Origin: an uncultured Oscillospiraceae bacterium | GTDB taxonomy: Bacteria > Bacillota > Clostridia > Oscillospirales > Oscillospiraceae | Direction: 5' to 3' | DNA length: 10,062 bases | Assembly: GCA_934561725.1 (NCBI GenBank) | Contig: CAKTGW010000008.1 | Coordinates: 1 to 10,062 of the forward strand | Shown: positions 7,214-10,062 of the stretch, one piece after another | How the letters are laid out: every line of letters starts with the position of its first letter | Position numbering within the stretch: position 1 is the stretch's first letter | The notes under the pieces: model-generated | The model's database searches: none | What the model saw: only the letters and a program-made list of their open reading frames with translations | Told to the model about the DNA's origin: nothing | Program-made: the position numbers and the translations under genes

Positions 7214-7261
7214 AATATAAGGGGTAAAGAGGCTTTACAGTCAAGAGTTTTTTGAAAAAAA
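7214..7261 (-). promoter_or_regulatory. MerR-type promoter with 19-nt spacer, dyad operator and upstream A/T tracts
   Basis: On the minus strand, -35 TTGACT (7239-7244) and -10 TATATT (7214-7219) are separated by 19 nt, the over-long spacer typical of MerR-regulated promoters. The spacer contains a perfect inverted repeat, GTAAAG-CCT-CTTTAC (7224-7238), that starts right after the -35, as in the mer promoter. Just upstream of the -35 lie runs of seven T and six A (7248-7261), resembling an UP element. The first downstream gene is the MerR-RDD gene itself, 33 nt below the -10, so autoregulation by DNA untwisting is the natural reading. Confidence 0.85.
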
Positions 7262-7288
7262 GGTCAATTTTATCCCAATGGAGGAGCT

Positions 7289-8536
7289 TCAGAGCCGCAG
7301 TGCGGCGCGGTAGGCATCCTCGCCGGCAATACGGCCTACAGCAGAGAAGGACAGGATGGCGGGATCCAGCGTCTCCCGGGCAAGAGCCAGCACGTCCGCG
7401 CAGGTGACGGCATCGTAGCGCTCGAGCACTTCGTCTGCCGTCATGCAGGAGCCCAGCGCAGTGATCGCTGAGCCGAGGCGGTTCATGCGGGCAGAGCTGC
7501 TTTCCATGGCAAGGATCAAACTGCTCTTGGCCTGCTCAACGGCCCGGCTGAGCTCGTCCGGTGTAACGCCGTCGGCCCGGAGCCGTTGGAGCTCATCCAG
7601 GATCAGGCCCAGCGCTTTCATCTCGCTGTCCCGGTTCAATGCGGTCGTGATGCCGCAGAGCCCGGCATCTGCGTGGCTGGCAGTGAAGCTGTAGATCGAA
7701 TAGCAGAGCCCGTGCTTTTCCCGGACGGATTGGAAGAGGCGGGAGGACATGCCGCCGCCGAGAATGCTGCTGAGTACATTCAGGGCAAAGCGGCGGTCGT
7801 CACTGGCGGACAGGGAGGGAAAGCCCAGACAGAGGTGGTTCTGTTCTGTGGCCTTGCGCTTGAGTGTGAAGCTCTGCACGTAGGAGGCGCGCCGGAAGTT
7901 GGGAGATCTGCGCTTGGGCAGTGCGCCGAAGCGCTGGGCAAGGCGCTGAAGGTGATGGTCCGTATAGCTGCCGCAAAGGGAGAGAACGACCCGGTCCGGC
8001 GTATAGTGCCGCTCCTTGAATTCGCGCAGCGCGGCGCCGGTGGTCTGGTTCAGCGTGCTCTTTGTGCCCAGGATCGGGCGGCCCAGTGAGCCCGGAAAGC
8101 TTTTCAGGAACAGCCGCTCAGAGACCATATCCTCCGGGGCGTCGTTATACATGTCGATCTCTTCAAAGATGACTCCGCGTTCTGAGCACAGATCGGCCTC
8201 ATCAAACAGAGAGTCAAAGAACATCTCGGCCAGAAGGTCAATGGCTGTGTCAAGATGCGTATCCAGCACCCGGGCATAGAAGCAGGTGCTCTCCCGCGTG
8301 GTATAGGCGTTGATCTGGCCGCCAATGCTGTCCATGATGTCGGCCAGGTCGTGGGCGGTGTGGGTGGAGGTGCCTTTAAAGAGCATGTGCTCGATAAAAT
8401 GAGCAAAGCCGCCCTCACTCCGCTTTTCAAAGCGGGAGCCGACACCTACCCATATGCCTACGGCGGCGGAACGCGTCTGGGGCATGTGCTCATGAGCAAT
8501 GCGCAATCCGTTGTTTAATGTTATGATTTCGTGCAT
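7289..8536 (-). CDS. M16-family (insulinase/processing-peptidase type) zinc peptidase, MlpA/YmxG-like
   Basis: A 415-residue protein of the usual length for single-chain bacterial M16 peptidases. The inverted zinc motif HFIEH gives H46, E49 and H50. The distal Glu lies in GVIFEEIDMYNDAPED (E125/E126). GGQINAYTTRE and the second-half GGGMSSRLFQSVREKHGLCYSI motif, which helps close the substrate chamber, are also present. There is no signal peptide, so a cytoplasmic location is predicted. M16 enzymes cut unfolded peptides in an enclosed chamber; the substrate here is unknown. The gene lies 27 nt downstream of the deacetylase and follows it and pnp as in B. subtilis (pnpA-ylxY-mlpA). AGAGGA at 8542-8547 precedes the ATG by 5 nt. 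I see no stem-loop terminator after its stop, only a run of seven T's, so some transcription may continue into the MerR-RDD gene. Confidence 0.93.
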   Translation of the reverse strand: MHEIITLNNGLRIAHEHMPQTRSAAVGIWVGVGSRFEKRSEGGFAHFIEHMLFKGTSTHTAHDLADIMDSIGGQINAYTTRESTCFYARVLDTHLDTAIDLLAEMFFDSLFDEADLCSERGVIFEEIDMYNDAPEDMVSERLFLKSFPGSLGRPILGTKSTLNQTTGAALREFKERHYTPDRVVLSLCGSYTDHHLQRLAQRFGALPKRRSPNFRRASYVQSFTLKRKATEQNHLCLGFPSLSASDDRRFALNVLSSILGGGMSSRLFQSVREKHGLCYSIYSFTASHADAGLCGITTALNRDSEMKALGLILDELQRLRADGVTPDELSRAVEQAKSSLILAMESSSARMNRLGSAITALGSCMTADEVLERYDAVTCADVLALARETLDPAILSFSAVGRIAGEDAYRAALRL

Positions 8537-8563
8537 GTGAATCCTCTGTTTCTGTTCTGTTAT

Positions 8564-9286
8564 TTATGCCGGCGGCCGCGGAAAACGGCGGTAGACCGTA
8601 CCAGGCTCCGGTGCGACGCCCTTCAACTCCATGAGCTCGGCCACGGTGACGAAGGAAAAACCGCGGGCCTGGAGCGTATCGATCGCCCGCAGTGCGGCAT
8701 CAATATTGTTCAGCCCCTGAAAGTCGTGGAGAAGGATAATATCGCCGTCCCGAGCGGAATCTACGATACAGCGGTACATATCGTCCTCGGCGGCGGTGCC
8801 GGTCTCCCAGGCGGGATCTATGCTCCAGAGTATGACAGGGCGGGAGATCAGTGCGCGCACCCGGGGTGTCAGCCCATCGGGGCCATAGGGCGGGCGGACC
8901 ATATATGTGCCGTTGCCAAGAATCTTCTGCAAAGCCTGATCGGTTTTTTCCAGCTCATCCAGCACTGCGCTGTCAGAACAGTCAGAGAGCTTTGGGTGGC
9001 TGTAGCTGTGATTTCCGATCTGATGCCCTGCTTCTGCGGCACGGCGGACGATAGCGGCGTTTTTCTCGACAATGTCGCCATGCTGGTCGGTCAGGGAATT
9101 GCCCATGACAAAGAAGGTGGCGTGCACGCCGCGGCGTTCCAGCTCGTCCAGCAGGTAAGGCGTGTATTTTGAACTGGGGCCGTCGTCAAAGGTGAAGGCG
9201 ATCGGACCGGGGCGCCGCAGCGGGACTGCTGCGGTGAGCAGGATGAGAAGCAGGATCAGCGGGAACAGGATGCTTTTTTGCTTCAT
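8564..9286 (-). CDS. Membrane-anchored polysaccharide deacetylase (NodB homology domain), YlxY-like
   Basis: A 240-residue enzyme of carbohydrate esterase family 4, expected to remove N-acetyl groups from a cell-surface glycan, probably peptidoglycan. Residues 5-22 form an N-terminal hydrophobic anchor or uncleaved signal after KQK, with no clear signal-peptidase site. NodB motifs follow in order: MT1 TFDDGP (D34, D35), MT2 HSYSH (H93, H97, metal ligands), MT3 RPPYG (R131), a divergent MT4 WSIDPAWETG (153-162), and MT5 ILLHD (H187). The key catalytic Asp and metal-binding His are all present, so activity is plausible. The start at 9284-9286 has AAGGAG at 9295-9300. It is the middle gene of pnp-deacetylase-M16. 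Its ribosome binding site directly follows the pnp terminator, so expression probably depends on read-through or on a promoter inside pnp. PdaA/PdaB-type sporulation enzymes are related alternatives; the gene order favours YlxY. Confidence 0.92.
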   Translation of the reverse strand: MKQKSILFPLILLLILLTAAVPLRRPGPIAFTFDDGPSSKYTPYLLDELERRGVHATFFVMGNSLTDQHGDIVEKNAAIVRRAAEAGHQIGNHSYSHPKLSDCSDSAVLDELEKTDQALQKILGNGTYMVRPPYGPDGLTPRVRALISRPVILWSIDPAWETGTAAEDDMYRCIVDSARDGDIILLHDFQGLNNIDAALRAIDTLQARGFSFVTVAELMELKGVAPEPGTVYRRFPRPPA

Positions 9287-9302
9287 TGCAAAGGCTCCTT
9301 TG

Positions 9303-9332
9303 AAAAAATCGGCCCCGGACAGGGGCCGATTT
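9303..9332 (-). terminator. Intrinsic terminator after pnp
   Basis: An 11-bp stem (9306-9316 pairs with 9322-9332; arm AAATCGGCCCC) closes a 5-nt loop. Read on the minus strand, it ends in six T's (9303-9308). It begins 32 nt past the pnp stop (9365-9367) and finishes 3 nt before the AAGGAG of the deacetylase gene. It is therefore intra-operonic and would lower expression of the downstream genes. Confidence 0.9.
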
Positions 9333-9364
9333 GGTCTTTTGTTCTGTTCTCTTCGAGCGGAGAC

Positions 9365-10062
9365 TTATGCCTCGCCGCGCTCACGCAGAGCGTCCTTACG
9401 GGAGAGATTTACACGACCGCGGTCATCGATCTCGGTGACCTTGACCCAGGTCATATCGCCCACGTTCAGGACGTCCTCCACCTTTTCGGTGCGCTTGAAC
9501 TCCAGATCCTTGATATGGACCATGCCATCCTTGCCGGGAGCAAGCTCAACAAAGGCGCCGATGGGGATGATGCGCACGACCTTGCCGTAGTACAGCTGGC
9601 CGACTTCGGGCTCAAACACAATATTCTCAATGGTCTGACGGGCCTGACGGCAAGCCTCGATGTCCTCGGAGGCAATGAAAATGCTGCCGTCGTCATCAAT
9701 ATCGATCTTGCAGCCGGTGTCGGCGGTGATCTTCTGGATGACCTTTCCGCCGGAACCAATGACCTCGCGGATCTTGTCGGGGTTGATCTTCATCTGGATC
9801 ATCTTGGGAGCGCTGGCTGCCAGCTCATGGCGGGGTTCGGAGATCACGGGCAGCATGATCTCGTCCAAGATCTGGATGCGGGCCTCGCGGGTGATCTCAA
9901 AGGCGTTCTTGATGATCTCGTGCTTCAGACCGTCGTTCTTCAGGTCCATCTGGATGGCGGTGATGCCCTTCTTGGTACCGGCGACCTTGAAGTCCATTTC
10001 GCCGTGGAAATCCTCAACGCCCTGAATGTCAATGAAGGTCGTCCAGTCGTCACCGTCCTGGA
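9365..10062 (-). CDS. pnp: Polyribonucleotide nucleotidyltransferase (PNPase), C-terminal part
   Basis: PNPase degrades RNA 3'-to-5' by phosphorolysis as a trimer in the RNA degradosome and can also add 3' tails. The gene enters from the right edge: codons up to 10062 read QDGDDWTTFIDIQGVEDF and then HGEMDFKVAGTKKGITA, from the second RNase PH-like domain. Only the last 232 codons are present, so there is no start in the window. The KH domain (about 9620-9830) has VIGSGGKVIQKI with the GxxG loop. The S1 domain (about 9390-9600) has GQLYYGKVVRIIPIGAFVEL, then GKDGMVHIKDL and RVNLSRKDAL. The protein ends soon after S1, without the long acidic tail of some homologues. It heads the operon with the deacetylase and M16 peptidase. 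In Firmicutes rpsO usually lies upstream, outside this window. Confidence 0.97.
   Translation of the reverse strand, partial: QDGDDWTTFIDIQGVEDFHGEMDFKVAGTKKGITAIQMDLKNDGLKHEIIKNAFEITREARIQILDEIMLPVISEPRHELAASAPKMIQMKINPDKIREVIGSGGKVIQKITADTGCKIDIDDDGSIFIASEDIEACRQARQTIENIVFEPEVGQLYYGKVVRIIPIGAFVELAPGKDGMVHIKDLEFKRTEKVEDVLNVGDMTWVKVTEIDDRGRVNLSRKDALRERGEA

Noticed and set aside
6090..7220. Plus-strand open frame of 376 codons opposite the MerR-RDD gene
   Set aside because: Gln/Arg/Ala-rich with no motif, and it would read through the MerR promoter in antisense. The minus-strand gene has HTH and RDD motifs, a ribosome binding site and an operator.
7245..7288. Intrinsic terminator after the M16 peptidase gene
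   Set aside because: A T run exists on the minus strand, but I find no GC-rich stem immediately before it.
1..10062. tRNA or rRNA genes, CRISPR repeats, insertion sequences, prophage or defence genes
   Set aside because: No cloverleaf-like sequence, repeat array, transposase motif or terminal inverted repeats seen. Nearly all DNA is housekeeping coding sequence, and no gene-free gap exceeds about 120 nt.

Overview
The window looks like chromosomal housekeeping DNA of a GC-rich Clostridia-class Firmicute, most likely an Oscillospiraceae/Ruminococcaceae-type gut bacterium. The case rests on protein style (MiaB, MutS, PNPase), strong AGGAGG ribosome binding sites, Bacillus-like gene order on the right, and short AT-rich promoters in otherwise GC-rich DNA. 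Family assignments come from motifs read by eye, and no database search was run. Both ends cut through genes, so this could be a whole metagenomic contig.

Layout, left to right. (1) 1-951, minus strand: the N-terminal part of mutL, running in frame into a CTP synthase (PyrG) fragment at the window edge; this joint is almost certainly a chimera. (2) 952-1070: a divergent promoter region. (3) 1071-5685, plus strand: miaB, mutS and a CPBP-family membrane protease, closely spaced and probably one operon, ending in a strong bidirectional terminator (5731-5773). (4) 5775-7181, minus strand: a MerR-type DNA-binding domain fused to an RDD membrane domain and a C-terminal domain predicted to lie outside the cell, preceded by a textbook MerR-type promoter (19-nt spacer with a dyad). 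(5) 7289-10062, minus strand: an M16 peptidase, a NodB-type polysaccharide deacetylase and the 3' part of pnp. This is the same order as mlpA(ymxG)-ylxY-pnpA in Bacillus subtilis.

The left half concerns translation fidelity (MiaB modifies tRNA position 37) and mismatch repair (MutS, MutL). The right half concerns RNA turnover (PNPase) and the cell surface or proteolysis. The most notable observations are: (a) mutL changes into pyrG at a short stretch that both proteins share; (b) mutS lacks about 47 codons between the Walker A motif and the following STFMVEMNE motif, an in-frame loss expected to abolish ATPase function; and (c) the putative membrane-bound MerR regulator carries its own canonical operator. 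Items (a) and (b) need read-level checking before any biological meaning is attached to them.
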